Shown: one piece after another, positions 1-9,658 of the stretch
Numbering within the stretch: the stretch's first letter is position 1
Layout: each line of letters opens with the position of its first letter
Assembly (NCBI RefSeq): GCF_021290925.1
Contig: NZ_JAJSLX010000004.1
Span: forward strand, 1 to 64,000
DNA: 64,000 nucleotides
Direction of reading: 5' to 3'
Origin: Sessilibacter corallicola
GTDB lineage: Bacteria > Pseudomonadota > Gammaproteobacteria > Pseudomonadales > Cellvibrionaceae
Position numbers and translations under genes: made by a program
Notes under the pieces: model-generated
The model's database searches: none
The model's input: the letters and a program-made list of their open reading frames with translations, nothing else
Told to the model about the DNA's origin: nothing

Positions 1-1
1 C

Positions 2-877
2 TTTGTTCAAACAGACGCGAATGAAGTCACGGTTGCCAGCATTGAATTCGCTGATGTTAATTCGGTAGCAGGCGGTGGTGCAAATGACAGTGTCGATTTA
101 AATAATGATGATGCAGCGATTAATGCTGCCTCAGACTTTACCAGTAGCGGCATTCGATACACGAACGTCAACAGTGCCACGAACACCGATACTCTTACTG
201 GTACTATTGGTGATGACAGCTTTGTTCAAACAGACGCGAATGAAGTAACGGTTGCCAGCATTGAATTCGCCGATGTGAGTTCAGTGGAAGGTAATGGTGG
301 GAATGACAGCGTCGATTTAAATAATGACGACGCAACGATTAATGCTGCGTCAGATTTCACCAGTAATGGTATTCAATACACCAACGTTAATAACGCCATC
401 AACACCGATGTGCTGACTGGCACGGCGGGTGATGACAGCTTTGTTCAAACAGACGCGAATGAAGTCACGGTTGCAAGCATTGAATTCGCCGATGTGAGTT
501 CAGTGGAAGGTAATGGTGGGAATGACAGCGTCGATTTAAATAATGATGACGCAGCGATTAATGCTGCGTCAGATTTCACCAGTAACGGCATTCGATACAC
601 GAACGTCAACAGTGCCACGAACACCAATGCGCTGACTGGCACGGCGGGTGATGACAGCTTTGTTCAAACAGACGCGAATGAAGTCACGGTTGCAAGTATT
701 GAGTTCGCTGATGTTAATTCGGTAGCAGGCGGTGGTGCGAATGACAGTGTCGATTTAAATAATGATGATGCAGCGATTAATGCTACGTCGGATTTCACCA
801 GTAGCGGCATTCGATACACGAACGTCAACAGTGCCACGAACACCGATACTCTTACTGGTACTATTGGTGATGACAGC
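2..877 (+). repeat. Four near-identical 219-bp tandem repeats inside the adhesin gene
   Basis: Copies begin at 2, 221, 440 and 659, each exactly 219 bp (73 codons), and a fifth copy starting at 878 diverges after roughly 100 bases. Copies 1 and 4 share the same variant (encoding SVAGGGAND and TGTIGDD). Copies 2 and 3 share another (SVEGNGGND and TGTAGDD). The array runs off the left edge, so the copy number is unknown. Identity at DNA level implies recent duplication or gene conversion. Confidence 0.95.
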
Positions 878-3800
878 TTTGCTCAAACAGATACGAGTGA
901 AGTAACGGTTGCAAGTATTGAGTTCGCTGGCGTTAATTTGGTGGAGGGCAATGGTGGCGTAAACGATACCGCTGATCTCAATAGCTTGGGAGCTAATTTA
1001 AGCGCTTCCAGTTTTGATAGCAGTGGAACTGTGTATTCGAATGTTGTTCTTGTGACTGGTACAGGTTCATTATTGGGAACTGCAAACGATGATAATTTTG
1101 TCCAAACCGGAAATGACCAGATTACTGTCAATGGATTAGAATTCTCAGATGTATCTGCTGTTGATGGTAATTCTGGTTCGAATTCAGTGGATTTAAATTC
1201 TAGGAATGCCGTGCTTAATAGCTCTGGCTTTTCGGCCAATAGCATCAGTTATGAGAATATAGCGTCTGTCACTGAAACTGCTGGTTTAACCGGACAAGCA
1301 GTGGATGATCAGTTTGAGTTTTTAAGCGAACAAGAAATTCGTGTGTCGGGAATTGAGTTTTCTAATGTCACGAGCCTTGATGGTGGTAATGGCAACGATA
1401 CGATTGATGCAAATAATTTATCGATATTTTTAGGCGCGTCTGATTTTTCTGTTGGAGTTGCAAATCGCACATCCGTTTCTCAAGTTGAATTGGTAACTAA
1501 CACGGGGAATTTGTCTGGAAGTGGAAGTTCCGAAAACTTTGATTTATCAGGTAGTAGTCTAGTTGTTGATACATTAGCCAGCACAGAATTCCAAAATGTA
1601 GCGTCAATTGACGGAAATGGCGGCACGGGCAGTATTGATATTAATGATAATAATGCCAGTTTATTTGTCTCCGGTTTTACGACCGACTCTGGTGTCAATA
1701 TTACTGATATTGATACAGTTAATAACACAGGTGTACTAACTGGCACGGCAAATAATGATCTATTCACAGAGACAGGCAACAACTCTATCTCAGCAAGCGC
1801 TATAGCGTTCAATGGTGTTAATACCGTCGTAGGTAATAATAGTTCTGCTGGAGACGAAGTTAGTTTAAGAGCAGGCGCGACTGTATCTATTATTGATTCG
1901 AACGCTTTCACCTCCAATAGTGGTATTCAGTTCGAGGGCATTACCACAGTAACTAACGCCGCAAATATTGTGGGTACCGCTGGTGATGATTCTTTTACTG
2001 TAGAAGAAACCGGCTCCCAGACTACCGTTACTTTCGAAAATAGTGTTGATTTCTTTGATGTTGAAAGTATTGACGGCGGTGATGGTCGAGACTTTGTTGG
2101 ATTAATTAACGGTACTATTAATGGTGATCGATCTTTAATTTCAGGTCTTGCCGAAAACGATATTTTTACTTTTAACATCGAAGGTGCTTCAACCATTGGT
2201 GGTGTTGCCGAAGGCTCTTCTGGGCAAGATACATTTACTGTAACGTTTAATGGCACCACTATTGATGTGTTAGTGACTCAATCGGGAGCTGAAATTAATG
2301 TTATTGGTGCAGAATCGATTAATGGATTTGATGGGGACGATACCTTAGTTTTAGATTTGTCGGGAAGTTCTGTCAGTACCTTTGATCCAGAGTTGTTGGT
2401 CGCTGCTGGATTTTCAATTTTCGATTCTTTTGAAGTCTTAAATGTAGAATTTGTTTCCAACACAGGCACCTTGGCCTCAGCAGGCAACGCAACATTTACG
2501 GTTGGTGGTGATAATCTATTGTCTGTATCTGGTATACAGTTCTCAGATACAGACTCCTTGTTTGGTGCCGCGACCGATACGCTCAGTGTTATTTCCCAGG
2601 TTAATTTGGTTTCTGGTAGTTCAAATTTATTATCCAGCAATATTTCTTTTTCAGGCTTTACTAACGTCATTAATGTTGGGTCTTTGATTGCAACCGACGA
2701 TAATGAAGTCTTCAATGTTACTGGTAATGAAAGTATTAATGTCTCTCTCGCTGGAACTGACGTTAACTTTTCTGGCGTCACCTCTGTAGATAACGGTCTT
2801 GCCGGTGTTGATTCTGTTATTAATAATGCCGGTGCTGACGTTGAATTGAGTCAAACTGATTCGATTAGCGTTGCCGGTATCGATTTTTCATCGGTTGGTT
2901 CAGTAGACAATACGGGCACATTACTGGGAACCTCTGGAAACGATAGCTTCGAAATTAATGGTACCAATTCAGTATCTGCTAACAATATTGATTTTGCAGG
3001 TGTAAGTTTTATTGAAGCGGGTGGCGGTGTTTCGGATTCTCTTGTTGCCGATGGTAATGTTTTATTAAATTCCTCTGGTGCTATTGATTTTGATGCATCT
3101 GGTATTGAGGTCGCTAATGTAGAACTGGTTTCTAATACAGGTGACTTAACAGGAACAGATAATTCCGACAGCTTTGTTATCGAGGGAACAGAAAGCGTTA
3201 CCTTTGATAACATCACATTCTCGGATGTACAAAGTTTAGATGCTCTAGATGGCACTGATCAGATTTCTCTCTCTAATAGCGGCGCCTTGTTGTCAGAGCA
3301 ATCTGGTTCTGACCAATTCGTATCGAGTCAAATTACGGTTTTTAATGTTGAAAATATCTCAAATACAGGATTGTTAACCGGCAGCTCTCAGTCTGAAGTT
3401 TTTAACGCTAGTCTAGCCCAAGAAGTTTCAGTTGAAGGTACTAACCTGATTTTCTCTGAAGTGGATTCTCTTGATGGAAGTGGCGGTAGTGATACATTAA
3501 ATGTTTTTGATACTGCAGTCAGTCTGAGCGATAGCTCCCAGTCTTTCGATTTCACGGCTCAAGATATTTCTGTTTCAGGCGTCGAGAGCATTCTTCAAAT
3601 CTCTGGTTTGACTGGATCTTCAGAATCAGAGACTTTTGACGTCACGGGCCAAAATCAGATTTTGATTTCAACTGCAACAGGTTCAAACTTGACCGTCGAA
3701 GGCGCTGGAAGTATTTCTGGTGGCACTTCTGATGACGATATTGTTATCAACACGTTGGCCTCAGATGTCGTCTTGTTAAATGATAATTCAGTCGCACTTG

Positions 3801-5860
3801 GTAACTTTTCTTTCTCTGAAATCAACACAGTTAATCTAACCAGTGCTCTGGTAGGTACTCAAAACGATGATCAATTTATTGATTTAGGCACGGGTACAAT
3901 TAATGCTGGGAATATTATTTTCAACAGCGTGAATCAAATTGATGGCTCCGGTGGCAACGATAATTTCGTCATTGACGACAGTAATTTAACCATCGTCGGC
4001 GGCAACGGAGCTGATTCAATTTCCGGGGATGGAGATTGGAATATTACTGATGCTTCAGTTAGTGCAACCGGTCAAGTTGCTAATGTTCAATTCAGTGAAA
4101 TTGAAAGCTTAGTTGGCGATGGTAACGATGCTACTTCATTGACTGGGCCGAACCAATCGGCGGTTTATAATCTTGAGAGTGATGGTACGGGCAGTTTCCA
4201 AGTCACCGGTGGTAACGAGATTAGCTTCAGTGGAATCAATAACATCAATGCAGGTGATGGAGCCGATCAAATTGTTCTTGCTACAGGGACTGTTTTTGGT
4301 GACATTGTTGGCGGCGCTGGTAATGATGTTATTACCCTCAACTCTTCAAGTGTAGGGTCTGTTTCTGGTGGACTTGGGGATGATCAGTTTAATCTTTCCA
4401 ATTCCGAATTTGCGACGATCAGCGGGGGTGATGGATCAGATTCAATTTCTGTTGCTAGTGGCGATAACATTATTAGTATCGATAGCGACTTTGCAGGATC
4501 ATTAAATGGCGACGTTTTTGATGGAATCGAGAGTATCGCTACTGCTGACGGACAAGATCAAGTTACTGTACTTGCGCAAATTACCAATGTATCAACCGGA
4601 GCAGGTGATGACGTTATTACTGTTAACGGTGGCGCTATTTCTGGATTATTAGATGCAGGTGCTGGATCTGATAACCTTCAAGGTAGCGGTATTTTGGAAA
4701 TCGTAACATTGTCTAACTTAGGTTCAATCGACGGTTCCCTTAATGACTCTGCGATTAGTAATTTTGAATCGTTTACCAGCATCGGTGATTCGATCCTATC
4801 CGGTTCTGATCAAGATTCCGAGTATGAATGGGATTCTGAGAACAATGGCGCTGTTTCGTTAACCGGTGGCAGTGAAGCTTTTGTCTTTACTGGTGTAAAC
4901 ACATTGCGAGCTGGATCGGGAGTTGATTCTGTTACGATTGGTGGCGAAGCTCGCGAATATACCATTACTAACGGTGACTCAACCGTCGGTGACAGCGTAT
5001 TTTCTGGTTTTGAGAATATTACGGATACTACAGGAGGACCAATCGAAATTACTTCGTCTCTTGCGGCCGTTTTAGAATCAAACAGCCAGTTGACACTGGG
5101 TACTATTAATTTTGATTATTCCGGCTCTTTGTTAACCCTTATCGGTGCCCAAAGTGTAACAGCCACTGATATCGTCGCCGAAAATGACTTTGTATTAAAT
5201 GATATTGTCGGTGATATTAATTTGTCGGGCGACTTTATGAGTGTTACTGCCTCGGTAACCGGTGCTAACTCTTCGATTACGATTAGCGAGACCGAAAACG
5301 GTATTATTTTACCTAGTTTGGTGACCGCTGGGGGCAACGTTTCAGTTACCGCGGTTAACGATATTTCCTTTGATTTAATTGATACGGGTACAAATAATGG
5401 ATCAATGGTAGAAGTTACAAGTACCGTTGGAAGCATTCTCCCCGTATTTGTTGGCGGAGAGTCCGGTGACTTAAACTTGATTGCCGATACAGCTAATTTT
5501 AATGCCATTTTCGGCGCTATTGGTGCTCAGATTAATGCCTTTAATATTGATGTAACAACCGAGTTTTTGTCTGCTTCATCTACATTTGTTCCCGTTATTG
5601 AAATTAATGGGCGTAATTTAGCGACTCAAACAGGTGTTAGAACAGAATCCTTTGCCCAAACAGCGGGTAATTCGGGTGTTCGAAGTGCCACGCAAAATAA
5701 TCTAGAAAACGCTGGTAATGTTGACCCTGCTATTTTTGCTGAGTTGCAGCCATTTGGTGTTGGAGAGGATCCAGTTCAGTTACCAGAAGATCAGCGAGAG
5801 GAAGAGTTTGAAGAAGAATATGTTGAACTCGAAGAGAAAGATCAATTGACTTTAAATTAA
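2..5860 (+). CDS. Giant beta-strand-repeat surface protein, 3' part (5' end outside window)
   Basis: The frame is open from base 2, so the gene starts before the window; about 1950 residues are visible. It is built of repeated units of about 73 residues, nearly identical at first and increasingly degenerate later, each with an LTGTxxDD(S/Q)F strand. Further in, GGxGxD-like turns (GGNGND, GGAGND, GGLGDD) resemble RTX calcium-binding turns. The last 300 residues lose the repeat and end in an acidic tail rich in Glu. This looks like a large beta-helical or Ig-like exported adhesin. The C-terminal layout resembles filamentous-haemagglutinin-type exoproteins of two-partner secretion, but the N-terminal secretion signal is not in view, so the export route is inference. 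Asn, Asp, Ser and Thr dominate and Cys is essentially absent, as usual for such adhesins. No transporter partner gene lies downstream. Confidence 0.75.
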   Translation, partial: FVQTDANEVTVASIEFADVNSVAGGGANDSVDLNNDDAAINAASDFTSSGIRYTNVNSATNTDTLTGTIGDDSFVQTDANEVTVASIEFADVSSVEGNGGNDSVDLNNDDATINAASDFTSNGIQYTNVNNAINTDVLTGTAGDDSFVQTDANEVTVASIEFADVSSVEGNGGNDSVDLNNDDAAINAASDFTSNGIRYTNVNSATNTNALTGTAGDDSFVQTDANEVTVASIEFADVNSVAGGGANDSVDLNNDDAAINATSDFTSSGIRYTNVNSATNTDTLTGTIGDDSFAQTDTSEVTVASIEFAGVNLVEGNGGVNDTADLNSLGANLSASSFDSSGTVYSNVVLVTGTGSLLGTANDDNFVQTGNDQITVNGLEFSDVSAVDGNSGSNSVDLNSRNAVLNSSGFSANSISYENIASVTETAGLTGQAVDDQFEFLSEQEIRVSGIEFSNVTSLDGGNGNDTIDANNLSIFLGASDFSVGVANRTSVSQVELVTNTGNLSGSGSSENFDLSGSSLVVDTLASTEFQNVASIDGNGGTGSIDINDNNASLFVSGFTTDSGVNITDIDTVNNTGVLTGTANNDLFTETGNNSISASAIAFNGVNTVVGNNSSAGDEVSLRAGATVSIIDSNAFTSNSGIQFEGITTVTNAANIVGTAGDDSFTVEETGSQTTVTFENSVDFFDVESIDGGDGRDFVGLINGTINGDRSLISGLAENDIFTFNIEGASTIGGVAEGSSGQDTFTVTFNGTTIDVLVTQSGAEINVIGAESINGFDGDDTLVLDLSGSSVSTFDPELLVAAGFSIFDSFEVLNVEFVSNTGTLASAGNATFTVGGDNLLSVSGIQFSDTDSLFGAATDTLSVISQVNLVSGSSNLLSSNISFSGFTNVINVGSLIATDDNEVFNVTGNESINVSLAGTDVNFSGVTSVDNGLAGVDSVINNAGADVELSQTDSISVAGIDFSSVGSVDNTGTLLGTSGNDSFEINGTNSVSANNIDFAGVSFIEAGGGVSDSLVADGNVLLNSSGAIDFDASGIEVANVELVSNTGDLTGTDNSDSFVIEGTESVTFDNITFSDVQSLDALDGTDQISLSNSGALLSEQSGSDQFVSSQITVFNVENISNTGLLTGSSQSEVFNASLAQEVSVEGTNLIFSEVDSLDGSGGSDTLNVFDTAVSLSDSSQSFDFTAQDISVSGVESILQISGLTGSSESETFDVTGQNQILISTATGSNLTVEGAGSISGGTSDDDIVINTLASDVVLLNDNSVALGNFSFSEINTVNLTSALVGTQNDDQFIDLGTGTINAGNIIFNSVNQIDGSGGNDNFVIDDSNLTIVGGNGADSISGDGDWNITDASVSATGQVANVQFSEIESLVGDGNDATSLTGPNQSAVYNLESDGTGSFQVTGGNEISFSGINNINAGDGADQIVLATGTVFGDIVGGAGNDVITLNSSSVGSVSGGLGDDQFNLSNSEFATISGGDGSDSISVASGDNIISIDSDFAGSLNGDVFDGIESIATADGQDQVTVLAQITNVSTGAGDDVITVNGGAISGLLDAGAGSDNLQGSGILEIVTLSNLGSIDGSLNDSAISNFESFTSIGDSILSGSDQDSEYEWDSENNGAVSLTGGSEAFVFTGVNTLRAGSGVDSVTIGGEAREYTITNGDSTVGDSVFSGFENITDTTGGPIEITSSLAAVLESNSQLTLGTINFDYSGSLLTLIGAQSVTATDIVAENDFVLNDIVGDINLSGDFMSVTASVTGANSSITISETENGIILPSLVTAGGNVSVTAVNDISFDLIDTGTNNGSMVEVTSTVGSILPVFVGGESGDLNLIADTANFNAIFGAIGAQINAFNIDVTTEFLSASSTFVPVIEINGRNLATQTGVRTESFAQTAGNSGVRSATQNNLENAGNVDPAIFAELQPFGVGEDPVQLPEDQREEEFEEEYVELEEKDQLTLN

Positions 5861-5882
5861 AATCAACTGTAATTCTTGCGAT

Positions 5883-5912
5883 AAAAAAACCAGCTTAATT
5901 GCTGGTTTTTTT
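5883..5912 (+). terminator. Rho-independent terminator after the adhesin gene
   Basis: Stem AACCAGC/GCTGGTT around a TTAATT loop, flanked by an A-run and followed by seven T, starting 22 bases after the stop codon. The A-run on the left arm makes it symmetrical, so it could also work on the other strand. Confidence 0.9.
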
Positions 5913-6294
5913 ATGCCTGTAAAAATTTGATAAAAAGTAAATAGGAAGTAAATGCTAACTGAGTGCTTTGTTTATTAATATTTTTTGCGTTTTGTTAAAA
6001 ATTTTTAACGATTCGTGACTTTATATTCTTTGTCCTTTAAGTCCTATTTTGTGTTACTGGAATTTATGATTTTTATCAAAAGATAGGTCATTTTATTTTT
6101 CCAGATTGATTAAAACACTGCGTCAATACGTCACAATTCAATTGTTTTAAATTAATTACGAATTTTCCAGGTCTTGTGGGGAAGGTTCAGTTATTGATTG
6201 TTTGACCGGATATAGGAGGCTTTTTAAATACAATAATGGAAATTATGAGTTAAAAATACCGAAACGTACCAAAACAATTAAATGAATTATATTT
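5913..6294. other. AT-rich intergenic region, no gene seen
   Basis: About 380 bases between the adhesin terminator and the zinc-finger gene. An AGGAGG sequence near 6212 has no usable start codon at the right distance (the ATG near 6236 opens only five codons). A seven-codon reading frame (ATG near 6283) overlaps the next start. I see no convincing RNA gene. The promoter of the downstream gene presumably lies here. Confidence 0.5.
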
Positions 6295-6606
6295 ATGAAA
6301 TTTAATAAGATTAAAAATCATTTAGAAAAAAGATTGGTCCTTTTGGAAGCCCATTTGAATAAGATTGACCGAGAGCTGTCAAATAAAGTGGTAGGTGATG
6401 GAGTTGAGGTTTCAGCTAATGTTAAAGTAATCAACGAAAATGTTGTTGATAAAATTCACAACGAAGTGCGATTAATTAACCTTGCGCTGGATCAAATGGT
6501 AGAAGGATCTTATGGAATCTGCCGATACTGTGGCAAATTAATAGCTGTTGAGCAGTTGGAGCGGTTTCCTTATTCGCAACAATGCGCTAGCTGCCGCAAT
6601 CACTAA
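6295..6606 (+). CDS. DksA/TraR-type C4 zinc-finger protein, short
   Basis: 103 residues. The C-terminal third carries two CxxC pairs (C76, C79, C97, C100) in the order CRYCG...CASC, the DksA/TraR zinc finger. The N-terminal 70 residues are charged and helical, compatible with a shortened coiled coil. True DksA is about 150 residues and reaches into the RNA polymerase secondary channel with an acidic coiled-coil tip. The present protein is closer in size to TraR and other short family members, so a role in modulating RNA polymerase is plausible but inferred. The start at 6295 has no good Shine-Dalgarno sequence, so expression may be low or conditional. It stands alone between two terminators. 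Confidence 0.75.
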   Translation: MKFNKIKNHLEKRLVLLEAHLNKIDRELSNKVVGDGVEVSANVKVINENVVDKIHNEVRLINLALDQMVEGSYGICRYCGKLIAVEQLERFPYSQQCASCRNH

Positions 6607-6610
6607 AAGG

Positions 6611-6648
6611 TTAACAGCCAAACTTCTTATTTGAGGTTTGGCTGTTAA
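6611..6648. terminator. Perfect 13-bp stem between convergent genes
   Basis: TTAACAGCCAAAC pairs exactly with GTTTGGCTGTTAA across a 12-base loop. It lies between the zinc-finger gene (+) and the M16C peptidase gene (-), 4 and 14 bases from their stops. The T-tracts are short on both sides (AGTTTT and CCTTTT), so it is probably a bidirectional terminator of moderate strength. Confidence 0.75.
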
Positions 6649-6662
6649 GAGTTTTAATGCAA

Positions 6663-9584
6663 TTACAGTTTCTGAACGTCAAGCTCTAACTTATCAAACA
6701 CCGCCGCATTATTTGAGTTACTAACGACTGCAATACTTGCTTTATCCTGTGTTAGATATTGTTTTGCGACTCGTTTCAGATCTTCAATCGAAACCGCAAG
6801 AATTCTTTTACGAAACTCTTCGCGTTGGCTTTGGTTTTTGCCAAACAATTCTGCATGGAACGTTTGCTTTGCTTCGCCCGCGGGTGAGCTGGGTTTATCC
6901 AACGATGCAACTACGCCCAAAATAGCTTCTTCTAACGACTGAGCACTGTGATCATGTGTCAGTAACCAGTCGATAGAGGCATCAAAATCCGTGAGAGTTT
7001 CTTCTAAGCGAGGGTCGCGATAGGAGAAAAAGCGAAAACTGCCTATGCTGCTGTCGTGACTCGCACCACCACCGTAGGCACCGCCTTGCTCACGAATAGA
7101 GCGATGTAAAAAGCCATTTCTTAAGAATCCGGCTAATACCGTTAGCACGGGAGCGTCGGCGTGAGTCATCGGAACAGTCGGATACGCTTTAGCGCAAAAG
7201 TTAACTTGGGTATTGGTGATCCAAGCTTGATTAACGGTTGTATTGACCGGTTCACAGGAGAAACGACTTGGATTTTCTCCCGAAGGCTTGCGCCAGTATT
7301 TTTCTATTTCAGCAATGCTGTTATCTAGGTGATGTTCTTCGGTTGCTAGGAAAAATTGTCGCGTTTGTTTTTTGACAACATTGTGTATTTTCGCGAGGTT
7401 CTCTGCAAAATCAGCAAGTTCGGTTTCACTCGATTTTATGCTGTCATCCAATGCTTTTAGCGCTTGAATACCTGCAAGTCCTGAAAGTGTGTGAGAAATT
7501 TTCGCTCCAGCACTCATACCGGCACACGCCGCAGCCATTGCTAAGCTATGCCCTGAGCCAGTGACACTCATTTCTCTTCGGGCTCTGATTTGTGCAACCA
7601 ATTCTTTGATTCGAGCGTGTTCATCAAATCTGACGCCGTCGAGGGTTTGTTGCATTAAATCGGTCAGTTCTGATTGATTTCTTGCCAGAGCTTTACCCGA
7701 TAAAGTAATCACACCTGACACGTTTTGAACATCGTCAATTTTACCGCGAATAGTCGAAAAAGCGTTGAAGCTACCCGCGACATTTGCTTGCCATTGCTGC
7801 ACAGCTAAGTAGTCTTTTTCACCAACACCAAGTTCGGTTAAGCAGACGGAATATAACGGTAAAAGTTGTAAAAGTTCAGGCGATAATTCTGGTAAATCAA
7901 TAACCATTTGTTGATAGACCAGACCGTTAGTTCCTGCGTTGTACACGCTCAGTGAACTATCACCGACTTGGCGAGTATTTCCTTCGCAGTAGTGGGTAGA
8001 TGCCGGAACATCGCTGACGGTTACTTTAGGTAAAATGCTTTCGTCATCAACCTGGTTTTGACGCTCAACCAGTTTTGCCGCTTGATCGACAATTTTGCTT
8101 TTCTGTTCATCGCTCAGAGAGTCTTTTAGCAGCGACAAACGCAGTTTCTCGGCGGCTTGTTTGCGATCACTGATCTGTGTGTCAGGGCGCATGGCCAAAG
8201 TAACGCGGTGCGGATTGTTCAGTAGCAGCTTCTTGATGAGGTTTTGAACGAAATCAGGAGCTTTTGCAGCATCACGTAATCTCTCAAGTGCCGGTTCTAA
8301 ATCGAGGAGTTCGATTGGATTACCGCGGTGAGTGGCGGAATTTAGTGCACTGAGAATGAGCTGCAGTCCATACGGGTAACCATCTCCGCCAATTTCTCGC
8401 TGATGCAATTCCAATTGGTGCAGACAAGCGTCCAGTTGTTCTTGAGGAACACCTTCTTCAGCGATTTTTTCAACGAGTGACAAAATCTGTGCTTCAAACT
8501 CATTGATCTTGTCGGTGTTGCTGCCCTCAATACCGCACAAAAACGACAGCTCTTTTTGAGAGTCATCGAGGCCACACATCGGTGAAGGCGATGTGCCGAG
8601 GTCTGAGGTTTCCAGTAAATGTTGCAGCGGAGAAGCACTGTTGTCGAGCAAAATACTGTTTAACAACTGAGCTTGAAGAACGGAGTCCAGATCGGTGCTG
8701 GTGCCTAATAGCCAACCAATAACAATGTGAGTTTTATCGTTCAGGTCATCACTGTCATCGAGCGGATAACATTCCTCGACTCTTAACGGCGCGTGATAGC
8801 GTTTCTCTTCGCCCACGCTCACAGTGTAGTTTAAGCGGTCAAACTGAGAGAGTGCTTGATTTTCAAACTTCTCTTGATGCTCCGCCGCACTGATATCCCC
8901 ATAAGTCATGAAGATAGCGTTACTGGGGTGATAATGGTTTTTGTAGAAGCTTTTTAACTGATCATAAGACAGATCGGGAATCGCTTCTGGATCACCGCCA
9001 CTGTTGTAGTGGTATGTGGTGGTTGGGAACAAGTATTTACACATCGTGTGCCAAAGCTGAGACGGCACAGAACTCATTGCACCCTTCATTTCATTGAAAA
9101 CCACACCTTTAAACACCAATGGTGAGGTTGGATCATCCGGCTTTTCAAACTCAACTCGATGGCCTTCTTGAGCAAAGTCTAATTCGTCCAAACGAGAGAA
9201 AAATACTGCGTCTAAATACACATCCAGCAGATTATTGAAATCCTTACGGTTCTGGCTGGCAAAAGGGTAGGCGGTCCAATCAGAGCTTGTGAACGCATTC
9301 ATGAAGGTATTCAATGAACGGCGGATCATCATGAAAAACGGATCTCTCACCGGGTATTTTTTACTGCCGCACAGAGCGGTATGTTCCAGGATATGAGCCA
9401 CACCACTCGAATCCATTGGCACCGTTCGCAATGCTACCAAGAACACATTTTCGTTATTGTCTGCCTGAATGTGAATGTGTTGAGCCCCGGTTTTTTTATG
9501 AGCGTATTCCTCAACCGTGATATTGAGTGATTCAATCACTTTGCTTTGGATTGGTTCAAATGCTGGATGGGCGGCAAGTTGCAT
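6663..9584 (-). CDS. M16C-family zinc metallopeptidase (presequence-protease type)
   Basis: 973 residues, the full length of the PreP/Cym1 branch of the insulinase family. The inverted zinc motif HILEH is at residues 64-68, followed by the family-typical segment CGSKKYPVRDPFF, with the distal acidic ligand expected about 75-80 residues on. No signal peptide is seen, so it is probably cytoplasmic. In mitochondria and plastids these enzymes degrade cleaved targeting peptides and other short unfolded peptides inside a closed two-lobed chamber; in bacteria a role in peptide clearance is inferred. The C-terminal half carries the R/Y-type M16 motif (GGAYGGGAS). The ATG at 9584 is preceded by a GAGG-like sequence (CCGAGGAAATTT). 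It is a single gene flanked by hairpins. Confidence 0.92.
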   Translation of the reverse strand: MQLAAHPAFEPIQSKVIESLNITVEEYAHKKTGAQHIHIQADNNENVFLVALRTVPMDSSGVAHILEHTALCGSKKYPVRDPFFMMIRRSLNTFMNAFTSSDWTAYPFASQNRKDFNNLLDVYLDAVFFSRLDELDFAQEGHRVEFEKPDDPTSPLVFKGVVFNEMKGAMSSVPSQLWHTMCKYLFPTTTYHYNSGGDPEAIPDLSYDQLKSFYKNHYHPSNAIFMTYGDISAAEHQEKFENQALSQFDRLNYTVSVGEEKRYHAPLRVEECYPLDDSDDLNDKTHIVIGWLLGTSTDLDSVLQAQLLNSILLDNSASPLQHLLETSDLGTSPSPMCGLDDSQKELSFLCGIEGSNTDKINEFEAQILSLVEKIAEEGVPQEQLDACLHQLELHQREIGGDGYPYGLQLILSALNSATHRGNPIELLDLEPALERLRDAAKAPDFVQNLIKKLLLNNPHRVTLAMRPDTQISDRKQAAEKLRLSLLKDSLSDEQKSKIVDQAAKLVERQNQVDDESILPKVTVSDVPASTHYCEGNTRQVGDSSLSVYNAGTNGLVYQQMVIDLPELSPELLQLLPLYSVCLTELGVGEKDYLAVQQWQANVAGSFNAFSTIRGKIDDVQNVSGVITLSGKALARNQSELTDLMQQTLDGVRFDEHARIKELVAQIRARREMSVTGSGHSLAMAAACAGMSAGAKISHTLSGLAGIQALKALDDSIKSSETELADFAENLAKIHNVVKKQTRQFFLATEEHHLDNSIAEIEKYWRKPSGENPSRFSCEPVNTTVNQAWITNTQVNFCAKAYPTVPMTHADAPVLTVLAGFLRNGFLHRSIREQGGAYGGGASHDSSIGSFRFFSYRDPRLEETLTDFDASIDWLLTHDHSAQSLEEAILGVVASLDKPSSPAGEAKQTFHAELFGKNQSQREEFRKRILAVSIEDLKRVAKQYLTQDKASIAVVSNSNNAAVFDKLELDVQKL

Positions 9585-9658
9585 AAATTTCCTCGGATCG
9601 TTTATAAAATCGCGATGACGAATGAGTCGTTATTGTGTGCTTATCACTAAAATATAGT

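Noticed and set aside
883-5508. Long minus-strand frames inside the adhesin gene
   Set aside because: Antisense shadows of a repetitive, low-stop coding sequence; they repeat with the same period.
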